A stretch of DNA of 64,000 bases from Aquibacillus rhizosphaerae (GCF_030282825.1 NZ_JASTZU010000018.1:124001-188000); one strand, 5' to 3'. Shown: positions 35,877 through 44,841, numbered from the stretch's first letter. The notes: generated by a model not told the origin, from the letters alone. Translations and numbers: made by a program.

Positions 35877-36455
35877 TTATTTGATTCTTGCTTTAACAGC
35901 ATAATGTTGTGAATTTAAATCAATTATCTCCGTCTCATAGTTTGCATTCTTAAGAATCTCTACCATATCTTGCGCAGGAATCCTTTCGTGCAGTGGTGGA
36001 CCTGATTCCGTCTCAATGGCTTTCCACTCTATAAGTAATAGTTGTCCTCCCGATTTTAAAATTCTTTTTATTTCATTCAGCGTATGGTCAATACTAGAAA
36101 CTTCATGAATAACCATCGAGACAATTGCCTTGTTTACTGACGCATCCTCTAACTTAAATTCCACCAAATCACTTACGACATAATCAATATTCTTTATGTT
36201 TTCTTTACCTGCACTCTCTCTTAACATATTCAACATCTTAGGCTCGATATCAACAGCATACACAGTGTTGTTAGTGCTTTTTGCAATTGGGATAGTAAAG
36301 TAACCATTGCCTGCACCGAGATCTGCAACAACATCATTGCCTTCCACTTCTAAGTATTCGATTATTTTATCAGGTGGTAATATGGCTTTTCTTTCTTCAC
36401 TTATTAGTTTATGTGCTTTTTCAGGATTGAACTTCTTACCAGTCAGTGTTCTCAC
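35877..36455 (-). CDS. SAM-dependent methyltransferase
   Basis: A 192-residue class I methyltransferase. Motif I is VADLGAGNGYFTIPI (about 45-59), followed by acidic post-I AVDIEPKML and IVSMVIHEV as motif IV region. The closing segment with GPPLHERIPAQDMVEILK is usual for the Methyltransf_11/31 type. It follows TusA by 40 bases across a small hairpin in operon A. The substrate is unknown; volatile thiols or sulfide are candidates only by context. Confidence 0.82.
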   Translation of the reverse strand: MRTLTGKKFNPEKAHKLISEERKAILPPDKIIEYLEVEGNDVVADLGAGNGYFTIPIAKSTNNTVYAVDIEPKMLNMLRESAGKENIKNIDYVVSDLVEFKLEDASVNKAIVSMVIHEVSSIDHTLNEIKRILKSGGQLLLIEWKAIETESGPPLHERIPAQDMVEILKNANYETEIIDLNSQHYAVKARIK

Positions 36456-36466
36456 TCCTTTTTATG

Positions 36467-36489
36467 AAAAAGGGACCCTCTAAGGGGTC
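36467..36489 (-). terminator. Weak hairpin after TusA (partial terminator)
   Basis: GACCC and GGGTC arms followed on the minus strand by CCTTTTT, just ahead of the methyltransferase gene. It may lower downstream expression. Confidence 0.4.
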
Positions 36490-36494
36490 ACCTT

Positions 36495-36722
36495 CTAGCC
36501 TTTTTTAATCCAAAACTTCAAAACATCTCCTTCTTCTGTATCTTGAAGAAGTTCATGCCCACCAGACTTTGCCCATGCAGTTAAATCACTTTTTGCACCT
36601 TTATCTGTTGCATGTACTTCTAATATGTCACCAGCCGCAAGTTCATTAATTGCTTTCTTTGTTCTAACAATCGGCATTGGGCATGCTAAACCTTTTGCAT
36701 CTAATACTTTTGTTGATTCCAT
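36495..36722 (-). CDS. TusA-family sulfurtransferase (YrkI-like), copy A
   Basis: A 75-residue TusA-fold protein with the sulfur-carrying Cys in LACPMPIVRTKKAI near residues 12-25 and the C-terminal LKFWIKKG. It carries sulfur as a persulfide between rhodanese-type donors and acceptors. It lies 15 bases after the MBL-rhodanese gene. A near-identical copy is at 45747-45974 in operon B. AAAAGGAGGA precedes the ATG. Confidence 0.92.
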   Translation of the reverse strand: MESTKVLDAKGLACPMPIVRTKKAINELAAGDILEVHATDKGAKSDLTAWAKSGGHELLQDTEEGDVLKFWIKKG

Positions 36723-36737
36723 TACATAATCCTCCTT

Positions 36738-37871
36738 TTAGCCGTGAACCGCACAGCGATTTGGTCCAGTTTCCATTTCCCTTTGTTTCTCATTTTCTGG
36801 TGTTACTTTGCCCATATTTGTTTCTCGAATTTCATGATAAAAATTTGGTTGTGGTGGGAGATTTTCCGTCACCATTTTTCTAAACACGGCTTCATCTTCT
36901 ACTTGTAATCCTTCATTCCGCTCGTATAAATCTCCTAATCGAGCAGACACACTTCCACCTTTACCAAGTTCCTCGGCAAAGGAATAGTGCGCAGGAAGAA
37001 CAATTAGGTCATCCGATAATTCTTTATAACGACTATAGAGCGTGCTCCGAAGATCACCGACCCAATCTTCCGCTTTTCCAGCAAGATCTGGTCTACCGAT
37101 AGATTTTACAAATAAGATATCTCCTGTTAACAAGTACTTATTATCTATAATGAATGAGGTACTTCCAATCGTGTGACCGGGTGAATAAATGGCGTGAACT
37201 TTAACTTTTGTGTTACCTACAACAATATCATTACCATCTTCAACTGGTGTATAATCAAACGTTACCTCATTCGCATCTTTTGGCGGTAAATAATACGTTC
37301 CACCCACTTTTTCCGCTAAATCGCGACCGCCTGAAATGTGGTCTGCGTGTAAATGGGTATCAATCAGGTGTTTTATTTTAATATCTTTATCCTTAGCAAA
37401 GTCCTGATAGATATCAATCATACGGTTCGTGTCTACAATGGCAGCTTCGCCGTTTGATTCAATTAAATAAGATAGACAACCTTTACCTAGCCGAACAAAC
37501 TGATAAATACTCCCACCATCCGTTAGGTCGCCAATTTTCACAGGTTCAAGATGCTCACTCCAGGCTTTCATCCCACCTTCTAAGTTGAACGTGTTCGTAA
37601 AGCCTCCTTCTTCCTCTAGCAGTTCAGCAACCATTTGGGAAGAGCCACCTTTGGCACATACGACTATAACTTCACTATCCTTGTTTACTTTCCCAGCTAC
37701 AGGTTCAATTCCGTCTAACAAGTTAAAGTAAGGTTCATTAATTACTTCAACTTTGCTACCTTCAATTTTCCAGTTATCAAACTCATCCGTGTTTCGTACA
37801 TCCAAAATCAAAGTTTCTTCATGATTGACAATTTTTTTTGCTAGTTCACTCGTTGTAATAGGGGTTGGCAA
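36738..37871 (-). CDS. Rhodanese-persulfide dioxygenase fusion (MBL fold), copy A
   Basis: A 377-residue fusion in the order rhodanese then metallo-beta-lactamase. The rhodanese (about 5-110) has C72 in [11 protein letters not shown]. The MBL domain (about 120-350) has [12 protein letters not shown] (H173, H175, D177, H178), H233 in SPGHTIGS, D251 in LTGDILF and H295 in LPAHYSF, the ETHE1-like set for Fe(II). It should oxidise glutathione- or other low-molecular-weight persulfide to sulfite. It resembles YrkH and the CstB group, though CstB has the opposite order with extra rhodanese domains. Copy B is at 46021-47148. Confidence 0.92.
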   Translation of the reverse strand: MPTPITTSELAKKIVNHEETLILDVRNTDEFDNWKIEGSKVEVINEPYFNLLDGIEPVAGKVNKDSEVIVVCAKGGSSQMVAELLEEEGGFTNTFNLEGGMKAWSEHLEPVKIGDLTDGGSIYQFVRLGKGCLSYLIESNGEAAIVDTNRMIDIYQDFAKDKDIKIKHLIDTHLHADHISGGRDLAEKVGGTYYLPPKDANEVTFDYTPVEDGNDIVVGNTKVKVHAIYSPGHTIGSTSFIIDNKYLLTGDILFVKSIGRPDLAGKAEDWVGDLRSTLYSRYKELSDDLIVLPAHYSFAEELGKGGSVSARLGDLYERNEGLQVEDEAVFRKMVTENLPPQPNFYHEIRETNMGKVTPENEKQREMETGPNRCAVHG

Positions 37872-37889
37872 TTACAAGTCCTCCCTTGA

Positions 37890-38288
37890 TTAAAATGTTA
37901 GTGACATGTTGGCATCTTTAGCAAACTCAATAAATGAAGCAGCCCCACCAACTTCAATACCTTCAACGAATGCATCTTTTTCCAAACTCATTACATCCAT
38001 TGTCATTTGACAAGCAATTAATTTAACATCCATTTCTTGAGCAATACCAACTAATTCTTCAATAGATGGTACATTGGCTTTTTTAAATCCTTCTTGGAAA
38101 TGTTCTTTCCCTTCTGGAAGTGGTAAATTTTTGTGTCCTTCCTTATGAATTAAATTTAATCCTTCAAACGTAAAGAAAATTCCCACCTCTGCGTCTGATG
38201 CAGCTGCAGCACTTGCGATATTAAATACTTTATATGCGTCAAAAAGAGACCCATTAGACGCTATGATTGCTACCTTTGTGTTTGCCAT
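37890..38288 (-). CDS. DsrE-family protein (short form)
   Basis: About 132 residues of the DsrE/DsrF-like fold: KVAIIASNGSLFDAYKVFNI at the start, VGIFFTFEGLNL in the middle and LIACQMTMDVMSLEKDAF containing the conserved Cys. DsrE proteins accept or donate persulfide sulfur, commonly in partnership with TusA and rhodanese. AGGAGG lies 4 bases before an in-frame TTG at 38294 and 10 before ATG 38288; the ATG gives MANTKVAII and is preferred. It lies between TusA-rhodanese and MBL genes in operon A. Confidence 0.88.
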   Translation of the reverse strand: MANTKVAIIASNGSLFDAYKVFNIASAAAASDAEVGIFFTFEGLNLIHKEGHKNLPLPEGKEHFQEGFKKANVPSIEELVGIAQEMDVKLIACQMTMDVMSLEKDAFVEGIEVGGAASFIEFAKDANMSLTF

Positions 38289-38309
38289 TTTCAAAATTCC
38301 TCCTAAGAT

Positions 38310-38882
38310 TTATTGATTGCCCTCCGTTGGGCCTTCCCAATTTGTCATGCCTGGTACTACATTTTTCACACGCTCAAAACCTTTTTCTGTAAGCTTTTGT
38401 GCAGCTAAATCACTTCTATTTCCTGTTCGACAGATAACGTGTATATCTTGATCTTTGTTTAGCTCTTCAAAGCGTTCTTCCAGTTCATCCAGGGGTATAT
38501 TCACAGCACCAGGGATATGACCAAAGGCATATTCAGCTGGTTCACGAACATCAAGAATAGAAATAGCTTCTTCCCCTTCTACTTTGTTACGAAGCTCCTC
38601 TAAATCGAGAACGTCCTCATGTTTCGTCTCACCTTTTGTTTCCTCTTCGCTTGCTTTTCTCAAATAGTGTTTCAAAACATCGCCATCTTCTACTGTCCCC
38701 AGATATTGATGCCCTGTACTTTCTGCCCATGCTTTCATATCAGCAGTTGATCCTTTATCTGTTGCTTGCACTTCAATAACCTGACCTGGATCTAAATTTG
38801 TAATTGCTTTTTTTGTTTTAACAATAGGCATTGGACAGGCTAAACCTTTTGCATCTAACACTTCATTTGCTGTAATGCTCAC
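38310..38882 (-). CDS. TusA-rhodanese fusion (YrkF-like), copy A
   Basis: A 190-residue protein: TusA domain (about 1-80) with LACPMPIVKTKKAI, an acidic linker, then a rhodanese domain (about 90-185) with the active loop VICRTGNRSD. Putting both sulfur carriers in one chain would allow direct transfer. It matches YrkF in length and order. It starts 13 bases after the single rhodanese gene in operon A. Copy B is at 47446-48009. Confidence 0.92.
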   Translation of the reverse strand: MSITANEVLDAKGLACPMPIVKTKKAITNLDPGQVIEVQATDKGSTADMKAWAESTGHQYLGTVEDGDVLKHYLRKASEEETKGETKHEDVLDLEELRNKVEGEEAISILDVREPAEYAFGHIPGAVNIPLDELEERFEELNKDQDIHVICRTGNRSDLAAQKLTEKGFERVKNVVPGMTNWEGPTEGNQ

Positions 38883-38894
38883 CAGTACTCCTCC

Positions 38895-39194
38895 TTATTT
38901 CTCAACTTCATCTTCCCAACTCAACATGCCGCCTTCCATATTCGTCACGTCAAACCCTTCATTTTCTAAAAAACCACATGCTTTACCACTTCTACCACCT
39001 GATCGACACACCAAATAATGATGTTCATTTTTATCAATCTTATCTAATCTCTCTGGAATTTCACCTAATGGTATATGCTTAGCACCTGGAATTTTCCCTT
39101 GTGCAACTTCTTCATCTTCTCGAACATCGATAATACTCAATTTTTCTCCCGCTTTTACTTTCTCAGCTAGTTCTTTTGCTGTAATTTCTTTCAT
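38895..39194 (-). CDS. Single-domain rhodanese, copy A
   Basis: A 99-residue rhodanese with active loop YLVCRSGGRSGKAC; the first Cys is catalytic and a second follows in the same loop region. The frame is open to 39239, but GGAGGGGGG stands 5 bases before the ATG at 39194, so the shorter form is chosen. It is the first gene of sulfur operon A, directly behind a promoter with two CstR-like operators. A similar gene lies at 48056-48355. Confidence 0.9.
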   Translation of the reverse strand: MKEITAKELAEKVKAGEKLSIIDVREDEEVAQGKIPGAKHIPLGEIPERLDKIDKNEHHYLVCRSGGRSGKACGFLENEGFDVTNMEGGMLSWEDEVEK

Positions 39195-39257
39195 ATAATC
39201 CCCCCCCTCCATTCGTATATAATTTTCACCTAAAAGCATTTTATATACTCACTCAAT

Positions 39258-39311
39258 ATACCTACTAGGGTATTACATGAACATTATATACACTATAGGG
39301 TATATAGTAAA
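39258..39311 (-). promoter_or_regulatory. Promoter of sulfur operon A with two CstR-like operators
   Basis: On the minus strand TTTACT (39311-39306), 17 bases, TATAAT (39288-39283). Operator 1, ATACACTATAGGGTAT (39288-39303), fills the spacer; operator 2, ATACCTACTAGGGTAT (39258-39273), covers the transcript start. Both are of the 16-bp kind found eight times in the window. Confidence 0.75.
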
Positions 39312-39514
39312 ATAATGTGCATTACTCATTTAACTATGGTGTAAATAAAAATTAACCTGAAGTACATTTATACCTCAAACTTAATACTTAAAACTAAAAT
39401 TAATTCCAGATTTGATTCATACGATATAAGAATAATCAGTGGTTCTTAAGAAAAAATATCCTTGAAACATTTAAATGAGACGAAAATTCATACAACGTAG
39501 AAAGGGAACCTACA

Positions 39515-41304
39515 ATGACTATAGAGATACTTGTTACATTTGGAGTTCTATTATTAGCTGTTATTCTTTTTATAACAGAAAAATTACGTACTGACCTTGT
39601 TGCCATTCTAATTATGATTATTCTTCCGTGGACTGGTATTATTTCCGTAACCGAAGCATTCGCCGGTTTTTCCTCTAATGCAGTTATCTCTATCGTCGGT
39701 GTCATGCTAATTGGTTACGGTGTGGAACGTTCAGGAATTATGGGAGCTGTAGGTGAATTTATTACAAAACGAGTAGGAAAAAAGGAAAAAAATGTAACGG
39801 CCAGCACTTCATCTGCTGTTGGAGTTATATCTGCTTTTATGCAAAATATCGGTGCCACAGCATTGTTCCTTCCTGCTCTCCGTAAAATCGGTAAAAATGC
39901 TAACATTCCTTTTTCTAGAATTGCTATGCCAATGGGTTTTTCAGCGATTCTCGGTGGAACTATTACAATGGTCGGATCAGGTCCATTAATCATTTTAAAT
40001 GATCTTCTTATAGAATCTGGAATTAAACCTTTACATTTATTTAGTGTTACACCCATCGGATTAGCTTTGTTAATTGCTGGCATTCTCTACTTCTATTTAA
40101 TAGGTGAATGGGTGTTACCTAAAGCAATAGGGAAAGATAAACAAAGTGTAACAGAGGCAATACGTAAAACGTATGAATTACCTAAAGACATTTATGAATT
40201 TGATATTACTGTAAATAGTAAATTATGTGGAGAATCGATTGAAGACATTAAGATTTGGACAAAATATTCTATAAATATATTAGCTTTAAGTGAAAATGGA
40301 AATCACCTCTATAGTCCTTGGCGAAAAACACGTCTACAAAACAATCAAACCATCGCTATTTTAGGACGGAGAGAAGATGTTGACTCTTTTGCAAGTGACT
40401 ATCAGTTGAAAATTAAGGATACTTTAGAAACATTCACCAATTTAGATAATGAAGACCGTGCAGGTTTTGCAGAAATTGTAATTCCGCCGAACTCATCGGT
40501 AATTGGAAAAACACTTAAAGATATTGCTTTTAGAAAGACATATAACGTTGAGCCAATTGTTTTTATTACGCGTAAAGGTGAAAAGCAAGAATTAAAAGAA
40601 ATCCCTTTAGAGTCAGGAATGCAGATGGTTGTGTTCGGTCGTTGGGAAAATATTATTACTATGAGATCTACTAGAGATTTTGCCATTCTTACTGAATTAA
40701 ACCCACCAGAACCTGAACCAAAAGAAGATAAAAAGATACATGCACTGATTAGCATCATCTTAGCTCTTGGTCTAGTTTTTTTGGGATTCCAGCTTTCCCT
40801 TAGCTTTTTTTCAGGTGCCTTACTAATGATTCTCCTTGGTGTTATTCCAAAAGAAGAAATGTATTCCGCAATCGACTGGAAAACTGTCTTTCTTTTGGCT
40901 GGATTAATACCATTAGGGACAGCGTTTGAAAATAGTGGTGCTGCTAAGTTTACCGCAACAGCAATCATCAACATGGTCGGCAGCTGGGGTACATTAGCTA
41001 TACTTTTCGTGATTGGGATTATTACGATGCTGTTTTCTTTATTTATGTCTAATGTAGCTGCAACTGTTCTATTAGTACCACTCGCCATTATGATGGCAAA
41101 AACATTCCATATTGATCCTACAGGACTTGCCCTATTAGTAGGAATATCGGCATCAAACTCATTTATCCTTCCAACAAATCAGGTCAATGCCTATATTATG
41201 AGCCTGGTGGGTATCGAAATGCTGATTATTTAAGAGCAGGGAGCTTAATGAGTCTCATCTTTTTAGTTGTATCTGTAACAATGATCTATTTATTTTTCAT
41301 TTAA
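39515..41304 (+). pseudogene. SLC13-family transporter with TrkA-C domains, frameshifted near the C-terminus
   Basis: The main frame encodes 572 residues (39515-41233): N-terminal helices, two TrkA-C-like regulatory domains (about 200-370) and a C-terminal transport half. This is the DASS/SLC13 layout used for sulfate and other anions. The frame stops early after NQVNAYIMSLVGIEMLII. Reading one base differently from about 41198 gives GGYRNADYLRAGSLMSLIFL and a final helix to a stop at 41302-41304, the normal end. A one-base deletion is the simplest explanation. It is divergent from operon A. If the shift is real, the last helix is lost. Confidence 0.8.
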
Positions 41305-41346
41305 TCAAAAAGGAAGGCTGTGAGAAAGAGATTTTTCTATTTAAAA

Positions 41347-41378
41347 GGTGGGATGGAACAACCACTCCACCCACCTCA
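41347..41378 (-). terminator. Terminator of the MFS gene
   Basis: AGGTGGG-A-TGGA and TCCA-CCCACCT pair with one bulge; T's follow on the minus strand. Confidence 0.75.
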
Positions 41379-42680
41379 TTATTGATTATTCTTACGTAAG
41401 AAAACCAAAACTACTGGAACGAGAATCAATGAAAGAATACCACTTGCAAGTGATAAGACCGTATAACTCCAACTTGCCATAACAATGCCAGATAAGGCTC
41501 CACCAGTTGCTCCTGCTAATGCAACTAACACATCCACAGTCCCTTGTGTCCTTGCACGATTTGATAATATTGTTGAATCAACGATAAGTGCAGTTCCACT
41601 GATTAACCCAAAATTCCATCCTAGCCCTAGTAAAGCTAAAGCAATAGTGAGCACGAATATAGAATCAGTAGGTCCATAAGCAGCTAAGACACCAGCTAAC
41701 AGTAATGTAAGTCCTGAAACAACAACCATTAAATGACGACCAACTTTGTCAACCAGGATTCCAGTAATAAGTGAAGGAAGGTACATTGCTCCTATATGAA
41801 TACCAATAATTAATCCTACTTTACTTAAGTCATGCCCATGACCTCCCATATGAACAGGAGTCATCGTCATCACTGCAACCATTACTAATTGAGTTAAAAC
41901 CATTACGGTAGCACCAACAATGATTCCTCGTTGGTTTATATTAGTACTTTCAATTTCGATTTCCTTCCCTACAATCTCTTCTTCATCTTGTTGATTATTT
42001 AACGCAAGTGCTTGTGCTATTTTAAGAGGATCTGGGTGAAGGAAGGTAAATACCACTATCCCAGCTAAAATAAAGGCAGTTGCAGCTAAGATAAATGGAC
42101 CTGCTAATGGTGGAATACCCAATAACTTAGCAAATTGTCCCATAACGTCAACTAAGTTAGGTCCTGCAACAGCACCAAATGTTGTTGACACCAATGCAAC
42201 ACTTACAGCAGTTGCTCGTTGCTTCACACTCGCTAAATCTGTACCTGCATAACGAGCTTGTAAGTTTGTTGCTGTACCAGCTCCATAAACAAGTAAAGAA
42301 AGAAACAGAAGAACAATGTTGCCCATTATAGCTGATATGACTACACCAAGTGCACCGATTCCACCTGTAATGAAACCAGTTGCTAGTCCTATACTCCGAC
42401 CAAATCGTTGTGATAGATTCCCAACAAGCATGGAAGCACCTGCTGATCCTAATGTAAATAATGCGACTGGAACACCCGCATAGCTATCAGTACCTAACAT
42501 ATCTTCTGCAAGTAACGCACCAACAGTGATTCCTGCCGCAAGACCTGCACCACCAAGAATCTGAGCAATCATGATAATTATAAAGGTACGTTTATATAAT
42601 TTCCTCTGTTTTTCTGGATTATTTATATAAGCATTTATCAATTCAGTACAGTTCTTGTCTGCTTTAACATGCATAGACAT
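41379..42680 (-). CDS. MFS transporter under a CstR-like operator
   Basis: A 433-residue transporter with about 12 helices and a central charged loop (about 225-250; DEEEIVGKEIEIESTN). The MFS signature region after helix 2 is GNLSQRFGRS, with a counterpart VDKVGRHLM in the second half. It has a His/Met/Gly-rich external loop (TPVHMGGHGHD). The 16-bp operator at 42748-42763 lies ahead of it, so it should be induced with the sulfur genes. Thiosulfate, sulfite or thiol efflux are possible substrates; none can be read from sequence. Confidence 0.85.
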   Translation of the reverse strand: MSMHVKADKNCTELINAYINNPEKQRKLYKRTFIIIMIAQILGGAGLAAGITVGALLAEDMLGTDSYAGVPVALFTLGSAGASMLVGNLSQRFGRSIGLATGFITGGIGALGVVISAIMGNIVLLFLSLLVYGAGTATNLQARYAGTDLASVKQRATAVSVALVSTTFGAVAGPNLVDVMGQFAKLLGIPPLAGPFILAATAFILAGIVVFTFLHPDPLKIAQALALNNQQDEEEIVGKEIEIESTNINQRGIIVGATVMVLTQLVMVAVMTMTPVHMGGHGHDLSKVGLIIGIHIGAMYLPSLITGILVDKVGRHLMVVVSGLTLLLAGVLAAYGPTDSIFVLTIALALLGLGWNFGLISGTALIVDSTILSNRARTQGTVDVLVALAGATGGALSGIVMASWSYTVLSLASGILSLILVPVVLVFLRKNNQ

Positions 42681-42747
42681 TATTACCCCACCACATCTAA
42701 AAAATTTATTACAATTCTTTCTTTAACCAACAAACCTCAATCCCAAA

Positions 42748-42763
42748 ATACACCCATGGGTAT
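42748..42763. promoter_or_regulatory. CstR-like operator ahead of the MFS gene
   Basis: ATACACCCATGGGTAT, a nearly perfect 16-bp palindrome 68 bases before the start codon. Confidence 0.7.
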
Positions 42764-42776
42764 AATTAGAGGCATT

Positions 42777-42812
42777 AAAAAAGGCCATAGATAAGATTTC
42801 TACAGCCTCCTA
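42777..42812 (-). terminator. Terminator of cstR
   Basis: On the minus strand AGGCTGTAGA pairs imperfectly with TCTATGGCCT and T6 follows. Confidence 0.6.
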
Positions 42813-42869
42813 ACCTGATACTCATTCCACTATTTATAAAGAAAATTACTAAGAAATACTCGATATAAA

Positions 42870-43130
42870 TTATCTACTTTTCACAAGCAAATTTACTGCT
42901 TCTTTAATTAAATCTTCTGAGCTTTCACCAGCTTGCTTTTGATCACGAATACATTGTTCAAGGTTTGTACTGACAATTAAAGCCGCTGTACGATCAAGAG
43001 CGCTTCTGGCAGCCGACATTTGTGTTATTACTTCACGACAATCTTTTTCTTCTTCCATCATTCTTAATAAACCTCTAACTTGTCCTTCAATTCTTCTCAT
43101 CCTATTTTTCATTTGAGCACTGTACTCCAT
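42870..43130 (-). CDS. cstR: Persulfide-sensing repressor CstR (CsoR family)
   Basis: An 86-residue CsoR-family repressor (RMRRIEGQVRGLLRMMEEEK). The two cysteines are C31 in KDCREV and C60 in NLEQCIR, exactly the positions of the CstR thiols that form di-, tri- or tetrasulfide cross-links; the copper-ligand His of CsoR is Asn here (position 56). It corresponds to YrkD/CstR and should repress genes with the 16-bp ATACCC-N4-GGGTAT operators. It overlaps the rhodanese-like gene upstream by 29 bases, so the two are coupled. A 16-bp operator ahead of the pair implies autoregulation. Confidence 0.93.
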   Translation of the reverse strand: MEYSAQMKNRMRRIEGQVRGLLRMMEEEKDCREVITQMSAARSALDRTAALIVSTNLEQCIRDQKQAGESSEDLIKEAVNLLVKSR

Positions 43131-43491
43131 AGTAGTAGCCCTCTTTCCTTAATTTATTTGGTAGGTGATATCCACAGACCTGAAAGCCTTTTTTTCGTAG
43201 AAATCTTATACTTAGGTTGCTTTCAATATAATCCGAGGCAACCACAACAATTTTCTTATTTGATGGTAAATCAACGTAATGTCGATTCAAATAAGCAAGT
43301 GGGATACAATAAGCACTTGCCTTCGTATCTTTACTAGACGAAATATAGTCTCTTGTATCTAAAATAATTACATCTTCTGTAGTATTCATGACATTGTTTA
43401 GTTCTCTTAGTAGACTTATTCCCCAAACAGGCATATATCTTTTGTAGAGAAACAGAAGACTGAGTAAAATAATTATTATTAAGACACCCAT
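43102..43491 (-). CDS. Membrane-anchored rhodanese-like protein without active-site Cys
   Basis: A 129-residue protein: N-terminal membrane helix (about 2-17), then a rhodanese-like fold with VIILDTRDYISS, IPLAYLNRHYVDLP and IVVVASDYIESNLSIRFLRK. In an active rhodanese the loop after the IVVV strand begins with Cys; here the matching residues are A-S-D. Two cysteines occur elsewhere (VCGYHL and VQCSNEK). It overlaps cstR by 29 bases at its 3' end. It may be a sensor or binding partner instead of an enzyme. Confidence 0.75.
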   Translation of the reverse strand: MGVLIIIILLSLLFLYKRYMPVWGISLLRELNNVMNTTEDVIILDTRDYISSSKDTKASAYCIPLAYLNRHYVDLPSNKKIVVVASDYIESNLSIRFLRKKGFQVCGYHLPNKLRKEGYYYGVQCSNEK

Positions 43492-43526
43492 TGATCCTCC
43501 CCCGTTTCTTAAGATATTTATATATT

Positions 43527-43542
43527 ATACCCCTCTAGGTAT
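43527..43542. promoter_or_regulatory. CstR-like operator ahead of the pseudo-rhodanese/cstR pair
   Basis: ATACCCCTCTAGGTAT, 36 bases before the start, between it and the DUF202 gene. It implies CstR autoregulation. Confidence 0.7.
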
Positions 43543-43564
43543 TTTTTCAATATAAATAAATATA

Positions 43565-43957
43565 CTATATCTTAAGTAATAATAGAATGGAAAAGTAAAT
43601 ACCAAAGACCACTGCAATAATTATGACGAATAATCCAAGTAAGATAATGGTAAATTTCGGCGCATAATAGGATTGATTATTAATGGCACCTATTTTTCTT
43701 ATATAGGAAACCATGGCTATGAAAATTGTAGCTATTCCTAATATTACAGAAGCCATACCTATTGTATTAGCTAAGAAATCACCCAGGCTATTCAGGCTTG
43801 ACATCATTGTAAAATGCAGATTGGTAACAAGAAATCCTACTCCAATAATAGCGATTGCTGTTCTAATCCACGCTAAAAATGTTCGTTCATTCGCCATATG
43901 CTGTTGAATATATTTAGAATCCTTCGTTGCTTGTTTTTGATTCTTTTCTTTTTCCAT
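43565..43957 (-). CDS. DUF202-family membrane protein
   Basis: A 130-residue protein with a charged N-terminal segment, the DUF202 landmark NERTFLAWIRTAIAIIGVGF (about 23-42) and three membrane helices. The family (YidH-like) is widespread and without an assigned function. No strong ribosome site is seen beyond AAGAAGTG. It lies upstream of, and on the same strand as, the cstR pair, but the operator between suggests separate transcription. Confidence 0.85.
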   Translation of the reverse strand: MEKEKNQKQATKDSKYIQQHMANERTFLAWIRTAIAIIGVGFLVTNLHFTMMSSLNSLGDFLANTIGMASVILGIATIFIAMVSYIRKIGAINNQSYYAPKFTIILLGLFVIIIAVVFGIYFSILLLLKI

Positions 43958-44155
43958 AATAGTCTAACACTTCTTTATTAATTATTTTATATTACATTTC
44001 TTTTATATCCCATATTATTACCTAATTATTGAATAGACATTATAGTTTTGTTTTTTGTCATAACAAATTTTCATCATTCTTTAACATAACTAAATTAGAA
44101 TATATAACTAGATAATTATATAAAAACAAACACTTATGAGAGCGAGGGATCACGT

Positions 44156-44746
44156 ATCAAAAAAATAGCTATATTTCTTATCACAATCGGTACAATTTTA
44201 TTGTTTTTTGGTGGGTTTCAATTTTCCCAAGGATTTTTAGCACAAAAAAATAGTTTGGAAGAAGCTAAAGAATTAGTAAGTATTGATACCCAATCAAATA
44301 TAGAAATGGGTCAAGACCTAGAAATCAATACAAATTTCAAACCAAGTATAGGTGAGACAATAGGCTTGTTAGAAATCCCAAGTATACAAGGGACGTTACC
44401 GATCATAGAAGGAACAAACCCTGACGAATTAGAAAAAGGAGTGGGACATTACCGCGGTACCGCTTTCCCTATGCAAGATGAACAGATTGTGCTTTCAGGG
44501 CACAGAGACACTGTATTTCGAAATTTAGGTGATGTTAAAGTTGGAGATACCATTACAGTAAACCTACCTTATGGTAAAAAAACATATGAAATGGTTGACT
44601 CTAAAATAGTAGATGCAAATGACCGTTCCATTATAAAGCCAACTGGCGAAGAGGAGTTAGTGATCACCACATGTTATCCATTTTCTTACGTTGGCAATGC
44701 TCCCGATCGATATATTCTCTATGCTAAACCAATAAAAACAGATTAA
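44156..44746 (+). CDS. Class D sortase with an apparent ATC start
   Basis: A sortase of about 196 residues: basic start (KKIAIFLITIGTILLFFGG) with a signal anchor, then the sortase barrel with catalytic His in LSGHRDTVF, Cys in ITTCYPF and Arg in PDRYILYA. This set matches class D sortases, which attach proteins to peptidoglycan in spore-formers. The expected first codon, 7 bases after AGGG, is ATC; the next standard start in frame is TTG at 44201, which would remove half the membrane anchor and has no ribosome site. No LPxT-type substrate gene is nearby. It could use ATC weakly or carry a start-codon mutation. Confidence 0.8.
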   Translation: MKKIAIFLITIGTILLFFGGFQFSQGFLAQKNSLEEAKELVSIDTQSNIEMGQDLEINTNFKPSIGETIGLLEIPSIQGTLPIIEGTNPDELEKGVGHYRGTAFPMQDEQIVLSGHRDTVFRNLGDVKVGDTITVNLPYGKKTYEMVDSKIVDANDRSIIKPTGEEELVITTCYPFSYVGNAPDRYILYAKPIKTD

Positions 44747-44792
44747 GGTAGTCATTTTATAACTCATTATATTGTAGTTATAAGTTACCAAA

Positions 44793-44841
44793 TAAGAATA
44801 GCTACCATATGCTTCAAATGCCGTATGATAGCTATTCTTGT
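44793..44841. terminator. Bidirectional terminator between sortase and TauE genes
   Basis: AAGAATAGCTACCATATGC pairs with the complementary strand around a TTCAAAT loop. The outer 11 bases equal those of the hairpin at 31413. Confidence 0.8.
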
